From Burkholderiaceae bacterium (GTDB lineage Bacteria > Pseudomonadota > Gammaproteobacteria > Burkholderiales > Burkholderiaceae_C), in contig JAIEMS010000029.1 of assembly GCA_019751915.1 (NCBI GenBank), positions 1 through 40,807 on the forward strand: a stretch of 40,807 nucleotides of DNA, written 5' to 3'. This document shows positions 14,641 through 21,826 of this stretch, piece after piece. A model generated the notes under the pieces. The model was not told where the DNA came from and did not search any database. It was given only the letters and a program-made list of their open reading frames with translations. Every line of letters begins with the position of its first letter. Position 1 is the first letter of the stretch. A program made the position numbers and the translations under genes.

Positions 14641-15570
14641 ATGGCATTTTTTCTTGAAACACTGATTGGCGGCCTGATGGCCGGCATGCTGTATTCACTG
14701 GTGGCACTGGGCTTTGTGCTGATTTACAAAGCCTCGGGCGTATTCAACTTTGCCCAAGGCGCGATGGTGCTGTTTGCAGCGCTGGCCATGGCACGGTTCT
14801 CGGAGTGGGTTCCCAAGTGGCTCGGCACCGACAACCTGCTGTTGGCAAACTTGGTGGCTTTTGCCATTGCCGGGGTGTGCATGTTCATCGTCGCTTGGAT
14901 CATTGAACGACTGGTGCTGCGCCACCTCGTGAACCAAGAAGGCGCAACGCTGCTGATGGCAACGCTGGGTATTACGTATTTTCTGGAAGGTCTGGGCCAA
15001 ACCCTGTTTGGCAGCGACATCTACAAAATCGATATCGGCATGCCAAAAGACCCAGTTTTCTTGCTGGACTCGATCTTTCCGGGTGGCATTTTGGTCAACA
15101 AAGAAGATGTCTATGCCGCAGCCATTGCTGCTGCACTGGTGGTCTTATTGAGCATCTTCTTCCAAAAGACCACCACAGGTCGCGCCTTGCGTGCGGTGGC
15201 CGACGATCACCAAGCCGCTCAATCGATTGGTATTCCCCTGAACCGCATTTGGGTCATTGTGTGGTGCGTGGCCGGTGTTGTGGCGTTGGTGGCCGGGATG
15301 ATCTGGGGCAGCAAGCTGGGTGTGCAGTTCTCGCTGACCACTGTGGCATTGCGCGCTTTGCCTGTGGTGATTTTGGGTGGATTGACATCTGTGCCAGGTG
15401 CCATCATTGGTGGTTTGATTATTGGAGTGGGCGAGAAACTCTCTGAGGTTTACCTCGGCCCCTACGTCGGTGGTGGTATCGAAATTTGGTTTGCCTACGT
15501 GCTGGCATTGACCTTCCTGCTGTTCCGTCCCCAAGGGCTGTTTGGCGAAAAGATCATTGATCGCGTTTAA
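14641..15570 (+). CDS. LivH-like ABC transporter permease
   Basis: A 309-residue inner-membrane permease of the LivH type with eight or so hydrophobic segments. It starts FFLETLIGGLMAGMLYSLVA, the standard LivH N-terminus, and has FNFAQGAMVL, GRALRAVADDHQAAQSIGIP (the cytoplasmic EAA-like loop contacting the ATPase) and GGLTSVPGAIIGGLIIGV. A GGGAG ribosome binding site precedes the ATG. It forms the translocation channel together with the LivM-like protein. Confidence 0.93.
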   Translation: MAFFLETLIGGLMAGMLYSLVALGFVLIYKASGVFNFAQGAMVLFAALAMARFSEWVPKWLGTDNLLLANLVAFAIAGVCMFIVAWIIERLVLRHLVNQEGATLLMATLGITYFLEGLGQTLFGSDIYKIDIGMPKDPVFLLDSIFPGGILVNKEDVYAAAIAAALVVLLSIFFQKTTTGRALRAVADDHQAAQSIGIPLNRIWVIVWCVAGVVALVAGMIWGSKLGVQFSLTTVALRALPVVILGGLTSVPGAIIGGLIIGVGEKLSEVYLGPYVGGGIEIWFAYVLALTFLLFRPQGLFGEKIIDRV

Positions 15571-15591
15571 AAGAAGACAAGGAAACAACCC

Positions 15592-16668
15592 ATGCTTTAC
15601 CGCGAAAACGGCCAGTTCAAAACCAGCTACCGAGCCGATCAGCAAATTTTCCCGATCACGCAAGATCGGGTGGGCATTGCGCTGCTCTTGGCCTTTGCCT
15701 TCCTCGCCGTGCCTATGCTGGCGAGCAACTACCTCTACACCGCCGTCCTGATTCCGCTGGTCATCATGTCGCTGGCGGCACTGGGGGTCAATATCTTGGT
15801 GGGCTACTGCGGCCAAATCTCTTTAGGTTCTGGCGCTTTTATGGCGGTGGGTGCTTACGGTGCCTACAACTTCTTTGTGCGTTTTCCGGGTTTGCCACTG
15901 ATTCCGGCGCTGATTTTGGGCGGCCTGTGCGCCACCTTCTTCGGCATCTTGTTCGGTCTGCCCAGCTTGCGCGTCAAGGGCCTGTATTTGGCCGTGGCTA
16001 CGTTGGCCGCACAGTTTTTTAGCGACTGGATGTTCCTGCGCATCAAGTGGCTGACCAACGATTCGGCCTCGGGTTCGGTGTCGGTCAATCAACTGCAAGT
16101 TTTTGGCCTGCCCATTGACTCGCCCACAACCAAATACCTGTTTTGCTTGGTCTTGCTGGTGGTGATTGCACTGCTGGCGAAAAATCTGGTGCGCGGTGCG
16201 ATTGGCCGTGAATGGATGGCGATTCGCGATATGGACGTGGCCGCTGCCGTGATCGGCATTCGCCCCATGTACGCCAAACTCAGCGCATTTGCTGTCAGCT
16301 CGTTCATCGTCGGCATGGCCGGGGCGCTGTGGGCATTTGTTCACTTGGGTTCGTGGGAGCCTGCCGCTTTCTCGGTCGAAATTTCGTTTCGCCTGCTGTT
16401 CATGGTGATTATTGGTGGCATGGGTTCGATCATGGGCAGCTTCTTTGGTGCTGCCTTCATTGTGTTGCTGCCCATCGTATTGAACCAATTTTTGCCTGCA
16501 TTGGCAGCGCTGTTTGGTGTCGAAATTTCGACCGCCGGTGTGTCACACGCCGAGTTGATGATTTTTGGTGGTCTGATTGTCTGGTTCCTGATTGTGGAAC
16601 CCCACGGTTTGGCTAAATTGTGGTCAATGGGCAAGCAAAAGATGCGCCTGTGGCCCTTCCCTCACTGA
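15592..16668 (+). CDS. LivM-like ABC transporter permease
   Basis: A 358-residue second permease of the same transporter. After a hydrophilic N-terminus of about 30 residues come the LivM landmarks LVGYCGQISLGSGAFMAVGA and the ATPase-coupling loop GREWMAIRDMDVAAAVIGI, followed by FRLLFMVIIGGMGSIMGSFFGA. An AAGGAAA ribosome binding site precedes the ATG. It ends in a short basic tail (KQKMRLWPFPH). 41 bp separate it from the binding-protein gene. Confidence 0.93.
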   Translation: MLYRENGQFKTSYRADQQIFPITQDRVGIALLLAFAFLAVPMLASNYLYTAVLIPLVIMSLAALGVNILVGYCGQISLGSGAFMAVGAYGAYNFFVRFPGLPLIPALILGGLCATFFGILFGLPSLRVKGLYLAVATLAAQFFSDWMFLRIKWLTNDSASGSVSVNQLQVFGLPIDSPTTKYLFCLVLLVVIALLAKNLVRGAIGREWMAIRDMDVAAAVIGIRPMYAKLSAFAVSSFIVGMAGALWAFVHLGSWEPAAFSVEISFRLLFMVIIGGMGSIMGSFFGAAFIVLLPIVLNQFLPALAALFGVEISTAGVSHAELMIFGGLIVWFLIVEPHGLAKLWSMGKQKMRLWPFPH

Positions 16669-16709
16669 GTTTTCCCGTGCTTCGCACCATTCATCCCAAG
16701 GAGACATCC

Positions 16710-18035
16710 ATGAAGCTTTCCAAAATCGTGCTCGCAGTGGCCATCGTGGCTGCAAGCGCCTCGTCGGTGACCAGTGCGCTGGCCCAAGCCAAGGAGCAGT
16801 TCTTCCCACTGCTGTCTTACCGCACTGGCCCTTATGCGCCTAACGGTACTCCTTGGGCTAATGCCAAGCAGGATTACCTGAAGATGATTAACGCCCGTGA
16901 CGGCGGTATCAATGGCGTCAAGATCACGTTTGAAGAATGCGAAACCGGCTACGCCACCGACCGGGGCGTTGAGTGTTACGAACGCCTGAAAACCCGTCCT
17001 GGTGTGACACTGTTTGATCCCCAAGCCACCGGCATTACCTTTGCGCTGACCGAAAAAGCTCCTGTAGACAAAATCCCGTTGATGACGTTGGGTTATGGCC
17101 TGTCGGTGGCACAAGACGGTATGGCCTTTAAGTGGAACTTCCCGTACATGGGCAGCTACTGGACGGGCGCTGACATTTTGGTGCAGCACATCGGTAAAAC
17201 TGCTGGCGGCATGGACAAACTCAAGGGCAAGAAGATTGCATTGGTTTACCACGATAGCCCGTTTGGTAAAGAGCCAATCCCGCTGCTGCAAGAGCGCGCC
17301 AAGATGCATGGCTTTGAGCTGCAAATGCTGCCGGTCACCGCACCGGGTGTCGAGCAAAAAGCCACTTGGCTGCAAGTGCGCCAGAACCGGCCTGACTACG
17401 TGATGCTGTGGGGCTGGGGCGTGATGAACTCCACCGCTCTGAAAGAAGCACAAGCCACGGGCTTCCCACGCGAAAAGCTGTTTGGTGTCTGGTGGGCCGG
17501 TGCTGAACCCGATGTGCGCGATGTGGGCGAGGGGGCTAAGGGCTACCAAGCGCTGGCACTCAATGGTTACGGCCAAGAGTCCAAAGTGATTCAAGACATC
17601 CTGAAGCACGTCCACGCCAAGGGCCAAGGTACAGGCCCCAAGGAAGAAGTCGGCTCGGTGCTCTACACACGCGGCATCATTATCCAGATGCTGGGTGTTG
17701 AAGCCGTGCGCCGCGCACAAGAGCGCTTTGGTAAGGGCAAGGTCATGACCAGCGAACAAGTGCGCTGGGGCATGGAAAACCTGAACCTTGACCAGAAGAA
17801 GCTCGATGCAATGGGCTTTAACGGCGTGATGCGTCCCCTGTCGACCAGCTGCGCTGACCACATGGGCTCCACATGGGCACGCGTGCAAACGTGGGATGGC
17901 AAGAAGTGGGGCATCACTTCAGACTGGTACCAAGCAGACGAGCAAATCATCAAACCGATGGTCAAAGCTGGCTCAGACAAGTACTTGGTTGACAAAAAGC
18001 TGACGCGCCGCGACACAACCGATTGCCAATCCTGA
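16710..18035 (+). CDS. ABC transporter substrate-binding protein (LivK-like) of the ligase/Liv operon
   Basis: A 441-residue periplasmic binding protein: Sec signal MKLSKIVLAVAIVAAS with cleavage after ALA, then a type I binding-protein fold (LLSYRTGPYAPNGTPWANAK, INARDGGINGVKITFEEC, HDSPFGKEPIPLLQERA). ATG 16710 is set by a strong AAGGAGA ribosome binding site and the signal peptide. The mature protein has several Cys residues (FEECETGYATDRGVECYE and a C-terminal STSCADHMGS). It is larger than the classical LivK and the lone binding protein at 10532 and is not closely similar to the latter. Being within the operon it is the cognate receptor. The ligand is unknown; an aromatic or branched acid is a guess from the flanking ligases. 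Confidence 0.9.
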   Translation: MKLSKIVLAVAIVAASASSVTSALAQAKEQFFPLLSYRTGPYAPNGTPWANAKQDYLKMINARDGGINGVKITFEECETGYATDRGVECYERLKTRPGVTLFDPQATGITFALTEKAPVDKIPLMTLGYGLSVAQDGMAFKWNFPYMGSYWTGADILVQHIGKTAGGMDKLKGKKIALVYHDSPFGKEPIPLLQERAKMHGFELQMLPVTAPGVEQKATWLQVRQNRPDYVMLWGWGVMNSTALKEAQATGFPREKLFGVWWAGAEPDVRDVGEGAKGYQALALNGYGQESKVIQDILKHVHAKGQGTGPKEEVGSVLYTRGIIIQMLGVEAVRRAQERFGKGKVMTSEQVRWGMENLNLDQKKLDAMGFNGVMRPLSTSCADHMGSTWARVQTWDGKKWGITSDWYQADEQIIKPMVKAGSDKYLVDKKLTRRDTTDCQS

Positions 18036-18046
18036 TGGCATAAACC

Positions 18047-18127
18047 CCTTGCGCGGCCTGGTGGCGCGCAAGGCACTGGCGGCTCTGTTAAAGAGCCGCC
18101 AACCGACAGGGCTGGCTTGCAAGCCCT
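18047..18127 (+). other. Tandem intercistronic hairpins between binding-protein and LivF genes
   Basis: CCTTGCGCG (18047-18055) pairs perfectly with CGCGCAAGG (18065-18073); only three bases later TGGCGGCTCT (18077-18086) pairs perfectly with AGAGCCGCCA (18092-18101); a weaker AGGGCT/AGCCCT stem covers 18108-18127. No U run follows, so these are not standard terminators. They probably block 3' exonucleases and keep the binding-protein transcript abundant relative to livF. Confidence 0.7.
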
Positions 18128-18154
18128 ATCGATTGGCACAGAGAGAGAAACCCT

Positions 18155-18964
18155 ATGGAACCGAAAAAAATTGTCCTGAACGTCAACGGCATCGAGGTCA
18201 TCTACAACCACGTCATCTTGGTGCTCAAAGGGGTCTCGCTGCAGGTGCCCGAGGGCGGCATTGTCGCCATTTTGGGCGGTAACGGGGCGGGCAAGACCAC
18301 CACGTTGCGTGCGATCTCGAACCTGCTGCAAGGCGAGCGCGGCGAAGTCACCAAAGGCTCGATTGAGCTGCACGGCGAGCGTATCGAAAACCTCTCGCCC
18401 GCCGACTTGGTCAAGCGCGGCGTGGTGCAGGTGATGGAGGGCCGCCATTGCTTTGCCCACTTGACCATCGAAGAAAACCTGATGACCGGCGCTTACACGC
18501 GCTCGAGCAAGGCCGAGATTGCTGCCAACCTCGAGAAGGTTTACAACTACTTTCCGCGCCTGAAAACGCGCCGTACCTCGCAGGCGGCCTACACCTCGGG
18601 TGGCGAGCAACAAATGTGCGCCATTGGCCGCGCCATCATGACCAACCCCAACATGGTGTTGCTCGATGAGCCATCGATGGGGCTGGCACCGCAGATCGTT
18701 GAAGAAGTGTTCAACATCGTGAAAGACCTCAACACCAAAGAAAAGGTCACCTTCTTGCTGGCCGAGCAAAACACCAACATGGCCCTGAAGTACGCCGACT
18801 ATGGCTACATCATGGAAAGCGGTCGGGTGGTGATGGATGGCGCTGCCTCGGACTTGGCCAGCAACGAGGATGTCAAGGAGTTTTACCTCGGCGTTGGTGG
18901 TGGTGAACGCAAGAGTTTCAAGGATGTCAAGAGCTACAAGCGCCGCAAGCGCTGGTTGGCCTGA
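18155..18964 (+). CDS. LivF-like ABC transporter ATP-binding protein
   Basis: A 269-residue ATPase, partner of the LivG-like protein. Walker A is GGNGAGKTT, the Q-loop region is VVQVMEGRHCFAHLT, the signature is TSGGEQQ (in place of LSGGQ), Walker B is MVLLDEPSMGLAP, and the H-loop position is filled by Gln in LLAEQNTNMAL, as is usual for LivF. The C-terminus is longer than in LivF and basic (SFKDVKSYKRRKRWLA). An AGAGAG lies nine bases before the ATG. The 119-bp gap before it holds the tandem hairpins. Confidence 0.93.
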   Translation: MEPKKIVLNVNGIEVIYNHVILVLKGVSLQVPEGGIVAILGGNGAGKTTTLRAISNLLQGERGEVTKGSIELHGERIENLSPADLVKRGVVQVMEGRHCFAHLTIEENLMTGAYTRSSKAEIAANLEKVYNYFPRLKTRRTSQAAYTSGGEQQMCAIGRAIMTNPNMVLLDEPSMGLAPQIVEEVFNIVKDLNTKEKVTFLLAEQNTNMALKYADYGYIMESGRVVMDGAASDLASNEDVKEFYLGVGGGERKSFKDVKSYKRRKRWLA

Positions 18965-19017
18965 ACGCGGTTTTTTTCCCTTCCACACCACGCTCTCTCA
19001 CTTTGCCCGACACCACC

Positions 19018-20265
19018 ATGACTTCTTTTTACGATACGCTGGAAACCCGCGATCCCGCAGAGCGCGAAGCTGCTCTGCTGGCAGCCTTGCCTGCACAGGT
19101 GGCCCATGCGCGCAGCATGGCCCCGGCCTTTGCCGCCATCTTGGCCGATGTTGATCCGGCCAGTATCACCAGCCGTGCTGCGCTGGCGCGCTTGCCGGTG
19201 ACGCGCAAGTACGAGTTGCTCGAGCGCCAACAGGCACAACGGGCTGAAAACGTTTTTGGTGGCTTCAGTGCCATCAACTTTGGTGCAGCCATGCCGCGCG
19301 TGTTCTCCAGCCCCGGCCCCATTTACGAACCCGAAGGTGCCCGTGGTGATTACTGGCGCATGGCTCGGGCCATGCACGCGGCGGGCTTTCGTGCTGGTGA
19401 GTTGATTCACAACAGCTTTAGCTACCACTTCGTGCCCGCCGGTTCGATGATGGAGAGCGGTGCCCACGCGCTGGGTTGCACGGTGTTTCCCGGGGGAACC
19501 GGCCAGACCGAGCAGCAAGTGCAGGCCATGTCGGAGTTGCGCCCAGCCGGTTACATCGGCACCCCCAGTTTTCTGAAACTGATTATCGAAAAGGCCGCCG
19601 AACTGCAACAGAGCCTGCCCAGTGTCACCAAGGCGTTGCTGTCGGGCGAGGCTTTCCCGCCCAGCTTGCGCGACTGGCTGGTCGAGCGCGGTGTGGCGGG
19701 CTACCAGTGCTATGCCACCGCCGATTTAGGACTGATTGCCTACGAAACCAGCGCCCGTGAAGGCTTGGTATTGGATGAAGGCGTGATCGTTGAAATCGTC
19801 CGCCCCGGCACCGGCGACCCTGTGCCAGAAGGTGAAGTCGGCGAGTTGGTCGTTACCACCCTGAACCCCGACTACCCACTGGTTCGTTTTGGCACCGGCG
19901 ACTTGTCGGCCATTTTGCCCGGTCAGTGCCCCAGCGGACGCACCAACACCCGCATCAAGGGTTGGTTGGGCCGCGCCGATCAAACCACCAAGGTGCGTGG
20001 CATGTTTGTCCACCCAGCACAGGTGGCAGCGATTGCAGCGCGCTTTCCGCAGGTGCTGCGCGCGCGTTTGGTGGTCAGCGGCGAAATGGCCAACGATCAG
20101 ATGGTGCTGCGCGCCGAGACGGCCGAGTTTGCTGGCGGTTTGGCCGAACAACTGGCCGACACCATCCGCGATATCACCAAGCTGCGCGGTGATGTCGAGT
20201 TGGTCGCTCCCGGCTCACTGCCCAACGATGGCAAGGTGATCGAGGACGCGCGCAGTTACCGCTGA
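19018..20265 (+). CDS. PaaK-like adenylate-forming protein with non-canonical P-loop
   Basis: A 415-residue protein of the phenylacetate-CoA ligase/F390 synthetase group. It has a YATADLGLIAYE motif where PaaK has YGLTE-type sequence, VTTLNPDYPLVRFGTGDLS, a hinge/A8 region RIKGWLGRADQTTKVRGMFV, and a C-terminal Lys in LPNDGKVIEDAR. However, where PaaK has SSGTTGKPT this protein reads FSSPGPIYEPEG, so the ATP phosphate-binding loop is altered. It may have a changed mechanism or partner with the FadD-like ligase. ATG 19018 was preferred over TTG 19003. It is the last gene of the Liv operon, 53 bp after livF and just before a strong terminator. Confidence 0.82.
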   Translation: MTSFYDTLETRDPAEREAALLAALPAQVAHARSMAPAFAAILADVDPASITSRAALARLPVTRKYELLERQQAQRAENVFGGFSAINFGAAMPRVFSSPGPIYEPEGARGDYWRMARAMHAAGFRAGELIHNSFSYHFVPAGSMMESGAHALGCTVFPGGTGQTEQQVQAMSELRPAGYIGTPSFLKLIIEKAAELQQSLPSVTKALLSGEAFPPSLRDWLVERGVAGYQCYATADLGLIAYETSAREGLVLDEGVIVEIVRPGTGDPVPEGEVGELVVTTLNPDYPLVRFGTGDLSAILPGQCPSGRTNTRIKGWLGRADQTTKVRGMFVHPAQVAAIAARFPQVLRARLVVSGEMANDQMVLRAETAEFAGGLAEQLADTIRDITKLRGDVELVAPGSLPNDGKVIEDARSYR

Positions 20266-20289
20266 AACCCACGCACACTGACCACCTTC

Positions 20290-20316
20290 AGCCGCCTTGT
20301 CAGGGGCGGCTTTTTT
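20290..20316 (+). terminator. Rho-independent terminator of the ligase/Liv operon
   Basis: GCCGCC (20291-20296) and GGCGGC (20305-20310) form a GC stem with an 8-base loop, followed immediately by six T (20311-20316). It lies 25 bp after the PaaK-like stop and closes the operon. Confidence 0.9.
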
Positions 20317-20335
20317 GTGCCCGAACACGCAATAT

Positions 20336-20398
20336 ATATGCTATGTTTTTAGTAGCGATATTTGCTTTGTAGATGGGGGCTAGAGGCCAAAATAGCAC
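20336..20398. repeat. Dispersed element upstream of the Bug-type gene
   Basis: The stretch holds ATGCTATGTTTTTAGTAGC, TTTGCTTTG, and GGGGGCTAGAGGCCAAAATAGC. GGGCTAG followed by GG and an AATAGC or GCTATT arm is shared with the elements at 2651 and 4784. Stem pairing is weaker here than in those copies, which suggests an old, decayed copy. The gap between the terminator and the Bug gene otherwise holds no gene. Confidence 0.4.
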
Positions 20399-20486
20399 TC
20401 AAAATTACCATTTGGCAGGTATTTTTCATCTCACGCTGCTGGGTGGTCTGCACCTATCATGGACTGCTAACTCTACAGGAGCCTCC

Positions 20487-21470
20487 ATGCCAAAATTGCT
20501 GAAACTCACACTCCTCGCTGCTGCTGTTGTGGCTACAGGTGCTTATGCCGAAAATTTTCCGGCCAGTGGCAAAAATATCACCATCATCGTGCCGTTTCCT
20601 GCCGGTGGCCCGACCGACAATTTAGCCCATGATTTGGCCAATGCGCTGCGCAAACCCTTGGGCACAACGCCGGTCATCGAAAACGCTGCGGGCACTGGCA
20701 GCACCATTGGCACCGCCAAAGTAGCCCGTGCGGCCCCCGACGGTTACACCCTGTTGCTCAACCATATTGGCATGTCCACCATGCCCACGCTGTACCGCAA
20801 ACTGGCCTTTAGCGTCCCGAACGACTTTGAATATCTGGGCATCATCAACGATGTCCCGATGACCTTGGTTGGCCGCCCCAGCCTAGAGGCCAACAGCTAC
20901 AAAGAATTGAGCGCTTGGTTGGCCCAGAACAAAGGCAAGGTCAACTTGGGCCACGCTGGACTTGGTTCGGCTTCGCACCTGTGTGGCTTGATGTACCAAT
21001 CGGCACTGCAAACCAACATGACCGTGGTGCCCTACAAAGGCACAGCCCCGGCGATCACTGACCTGATAGGCGGCCAAATTGACCTGCTGTGCGATCAAAC
21101 CACCAACACCATGGCCCAAATCGAAGCCAAAAAGGTCAAGGCCTACGCCGTCACGACCTCCCAGCGCTTGAACTCGCCCTCGTTCAAAGGGGTACCGACA
21201 CTGGCCGAATCGGGGTTGAAGAACTTTCAGGTCACCATCTGGCACGGCTTGTACGCACCCAAGGGCACGCCTGTCGATGTGCTCAAAAAGATCAACGATA
21301 GCTTGAAGATCGCACTCAAAGACCCTGAGTTTGTGAAAAAGCAAGAAAGCTTGGGTGCAGTCGTTGCCACCGACAAGCGCACCGATCCTGCCGAACACAA
21401 GAAATTTGTGCAGGCTGAGATTCAAAAATGGGGCAGCGTTATCAAAGCGGCTGGGGCTTACGCCGATTAA
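20487..21470 (+). CDS. Bug/TctC-family tripartite tricarboxylate transporter receptor
   Basis: A 327-residue periplasmic receptor of the Bug (TctC) family, very expanded in Burkholderiales. Signal peptide MPKLLKLTLLAAAVVATGAYA, then the hallmark ITIIVPFPAGGPTDNLAH, ENAAGTGSTIGTAKVARAAP, DGYTLL, the central VPYKGTAPAITDLIGGQIDL, and GVPTLAESGLKNF. ATG 20487 is fixed by a CAGGAG ribosome binding site and the signal peptide. Bug proteins bind small carboxylates or related compounds and usually work with TctA/TctB membrane proteins; none is nearby, so this is one of the orphan receptors. Ligand unknown. Confidence 0.92.
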   Translation: MPKLLKLTLLAAAVVATGAYAENFPASGKNITIIVPFPAGGPTDNLAHDLANALRKPLGTTPVIENAAGTGSTIGTAKVARAAPDGYTLLLNHIGMSTMPTLYRKLAFSVPNDFEYLGIINDVPMTLVGRPSLEANSYKELSAWLAQNKGKVNLGHAGLGSASHLCGLMYQSALQTNMTVVPYKGTAPAITDLIGGQIDLLCDQTTNTMAQIEAKKVKAYAVTTSQRLNSPSFKGVPTLAESGLKNFQVTIWHGLYAPKGTPVDVLKKINDSLKIALKDPEFVKKQESLGAVVATDKRTDPAEHKKFVQAEIQKWGSVIKAAGAYAD

Positions 21471-21826
21471 GGGCCGCGAATACCACCAAAGCGCGACTGC
21501 CCAGCGGTGCCAACCCAGACGCTCGCTGCCCCTGCTGGCCATTCGTGCCTTGACTGAGAAATTCTCGCCCGAAGAGTTCTGCTTTTTGAACTGTTGATTT
21601 TTTGGGGTAGTGGCGAGGCAATCGCACACATACTTGACTTGGTGTGGGCGGTATATGGCCTAAATTAGGCTAATCTGCAGGGTTTGCAAAAATGCACCCG
21701 GTCGGTGGATGTGTGCATCCTTTGCCCAACGGCGGTGCATTACGTACCCAGTGCAAAAACCATTGATCTTGACCCTCCTAATGGGAGTTGCCTGCTGCCC
21801 CATTCAAAAAACAGAGAAAACCTGCC
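21471..21826. other. 356-bp intergenic region without a gene
   Basis: I find no supported gene here. A short minus-strand frame (21442-21627) has no recognisable motif. The second half contains AT-rich stretches around 21628-21680, suitable for a promoter of the following diguanylate cyclase, but no convincing -35/-10 pair with normal spacing. No clear terminator follows the Bug-type gene. Confidence 0.5.

Noticed and set aside
12492-14687. A 731-codon open frame on the minus strand
   Set aside because: It is antisense to the FadD-like and LivG-like genes and has no recognisable family; it is a shadow of codon bias.
18047-18127. Considered as a rho-independent terminator
   Set aside because: The stems are strong but no U run follows, and the LivF-like gene downstream is clearly part of the same transport system.
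21442-21629. Short minus-strand frames in the gap after the Bug-type gene, considered as a transposase remnant
   Set aside because: Part overlaps the Bug-type gene end, no transposase motif or terminal inverted repeat is visible, and there is no ribosome binding site.
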